This document shows positions 6,180-7,010 of a stretch of DNA of 7,010 nucleotides, piece after piece. Position 1 is the first letter of the stretch. Every line of letters starts with the position of its first letter. Location: positions 1 to 7,010 of the forward strand of contig SKXG01000040.1 of NCBI GenBank assembly GCA_007128525.1. Direction: 5' to 3'. The stretch is from Pseudomonadales bacterium. GTDB taxonomy: Bacteria > Pseudomonadota > Gammaproteobacteria > Pseudomonadales > Azotimanducaceae. Made by a program: the position numbers and the translations under genes. The notes beneath the pieces were generated by a model that saw only the letters and a program-made list of their open reading frames with translations, was not told the DNA's origin and made no database searches.

Positions 6180-6698
6180 ATCAAACACTGATTCGGCCGA
6201 CGTCAGCTCAAGGTACAACTCTGAGATGGTCTTGCCTGTACCAGGCCAAAGGCTGTGCGGCGCCACCTGCATCGCCGGTGCCAGCACGAAACGCCGGCCG
6301 AGCGCCCTTGGATGCGGCACTACGCGCGGCGACGTACAGCGCTGATCACCGAACAACAGCAAGTCGAGATCCAATGCTCGGGGTGCATTGGGCGCCACAG
6401 GTCCACCGCCGACCAGGGCCTGCTCAATGGCTTGCAGCCCGGCGAACAACGTCTCCGGAGACAGGCCCTTGACCGGCCTGAACGCTGCAGCGGCATTGTG
6501 AAAGTCGGGCGTACCCGGCTCACAGCCCACCGGGCTGGTGCGCCAGCAGGTGGACACCCGTACCGGACCTGCGGCATATACCTGCAATCTGGCCAGTGCC
6601 GCCGCCAGCAACTGGCGGGATTCACCAAGATTCGAACCCAGTCCGATCAACACATCTTCGGTCACTATCCGCTGCTGCCTGGACACCGATCCACTCAC
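6165..6698 (-). CDS. folK: 2-amino-4-hydroxy-6-hydroxymethyldihydropteridine pyrophosphokinase (HPPK)
   Basis: A 177-residue cytoplasmic enzyme of folate synthesis that transfers pyrophosphate from ATP to 6-hydroxymethyl-7,8-dihydropterin. The fold begins at VLIGLGSNLGES (16-27). SPVG and PDFHN (54-68) match the pterin pocket, with Phe66 at the Tyr53 position of the E. coli enzyme and Asn68 at its Asn55. PRALDLDLLLFG (106-117) holds the two magnesium aspartates Asp110 and Asp112, and VPHPRALGRRFVL (127-139) the conserved His and Phe137. The flexible loop before Arg107 reads GGGPVAPNA and lacks the arginines and tryptophan of the E. coli loop (Arg82, Arg84, Arg88, Trp89). The GTG start at 6698 gives about 15 residues ahead of the fold; GTG codons at residues 5, 12 and 16 are alternatives. 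Codons 174-177 and the TGA lie inside the palindromic element. No other folate gene is visible nearby. Confidence 0.88.
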   Translation of the reverse strand: MSGSVSRQQRIVTEDVLIGLGSNLGESRQLLAAALARLQVYAAGPVRVSTCWRTSPVGCEPGTPDFHNAAAAFRPVKGLSPETLFAGLQAIEQALVGGGPVAPNAPRALDLDLLLFGDQRCTSPRVVPHPRALGRRFVLAPAMQVAPHSLWPGTGKTISELYLELTSAESVFDLGYL

Positions 6699-6873
6699 CT
6701 GACCGCCGAGCCCCTGATTCCACTGCTGATCTCACATGGCATTTCTTCAGCCCCTTTGGCAAACTCGCCCGGTATAAGACGATTCATGATTTCGCCCCGC
6801 ACCAGGCCCGCAGGCCGCGCGGCGGACTGACGTATTCATCACTTGCCCGCACCACGACATCGCGGCGCATGCC

Positions 6874-6879
6874 AGGGGA
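6874..6879 (+). promoter_or_regulatory. Ribosome binding site for the alcohol dehydrogenase gene
   Basis: AGGGGA is followed by seven bases and the ATG at 6887. Sequence and spacing are good, and the encoded protein starts exactly where this family normally starts. Confidence 0.65.
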
Positions 6880-6886
6880 ATCAAAT

Positions 6887-7010
6887 ATGAAGGCAGCAGT
6901 ACTGAAAGAAGTCAACAAACCGCTGGAGATCGAACAGGTCGAACACGGCAGCCCGAAGCCACGCGAAGTCCTGATTCGCACCGTCGCGGCTGGCCTGTGC
7001 CACTCCGATC
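6887..7010 (+). CDS. Zinc-dependent alcohol dehydrogenase, N-terminal part (runs off the window)
   Basis: The first 41 residues, MKAAVLKEVNKPLEIEQVEH onward to AAGLCHSD, match the start of medium-chain, zinc-dependent alcohol dehydrogenases. These oxidise alcohols with NAD(P)+ or run the reverse reaction in the cytoplasm. Residues 1-33 form the first beta strands of the GroES-like catalytic domain. Cys38 in GLCHSD corresponds to the first catalytic zinc ligand (Cys46 of horse liver enzyme), and Asp41 to the conserved Asp49. The rest of the catalytic domain, the structural zinc loop and the Rossmann fold lie outside the window, so the subclass cannot be fixed. It is transcribed divergently from folK with 188 bp between the two starts. 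Confidence 0.9.
   Translation, partial: MKAAVLKEVNKPLEIEQVEHGSPKPREVLIRTVAAGLCHSD

Noticed and set aside
6773..6778. TATAAG as a -10 box for the alcohol dehydrogenase
   Set aside because: There is no acceptable -35 hexamer at 16-18 bases; the TTGGCA upstream is only 11 bases away.

Overview
The window is about 7 kb of GC-rich DNA with tightly packed genes. Shine-Dalgarno-type start sites, periplasmic signal peptides, a class C beta-lactamase-fold hydrolase and a FolK of proteobacterial type suggest a Gram-negative bacterium, most likely a gammaproteobacterium. That placement is inferred from gene types and base composition, not from a marker gene.

Layout, left to right: the 3' end of an unrecognised plus-strand gene (1-201); a 9-bp GC-rich hairpin between convergent genes (218-258); a minus-strand gene for a large exported protein that joins a redoxin domain, a one-heme cytochrome c domain and a copper type II monooxygenase (PHM/DBH-like) domain (272-2077); a divergent plus-strand gene for a multi-membrane-span hydrolase of the ceramidase/CREST type (2236-3063), whose last 53 bp overlap tail-to-tail with the next gene; a minus-strand serine hydrolase of the beta-lactamase/esterase fold with a four-helix membrane tail (3011-4897); a minus-strand exported protein that looks like a zinc-dependent phospholipase C relative with changed metal ligands (5042-6031); an 83-bp palindromic, MITE-like element (6097-6179) that supplies the stop codon of the neighbouring minus-strand folK (6165-6698); and the 5' end of a plus-strand zinc alcohol dehydrogenase (6887 to the window end).

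There is no gene-free stretch above 300 bases. The gaps at 2078-2235, 4898-5041, 6032-6096 and 6699-6886 contain no promoter I can defend. I see no tRNA, rRNA, CRISPR array, integrase or transposase.

The genes do not form an evident single pathway. Three consecutive products (the CREST-like hydrolase, the membrane-tailed serine hydrolase and the phospholipase-like protein) could all act at or near the envelope, possibly on lipids, but alternating strands argue against one operon. The points most worth a second look are the redoxin-heme-copper fusion, the palindromic element that ends folK, the FolK catalytic loop lacking its usual basic residues, and the apparent loss of metal ligands in the phospholipase-like protein.
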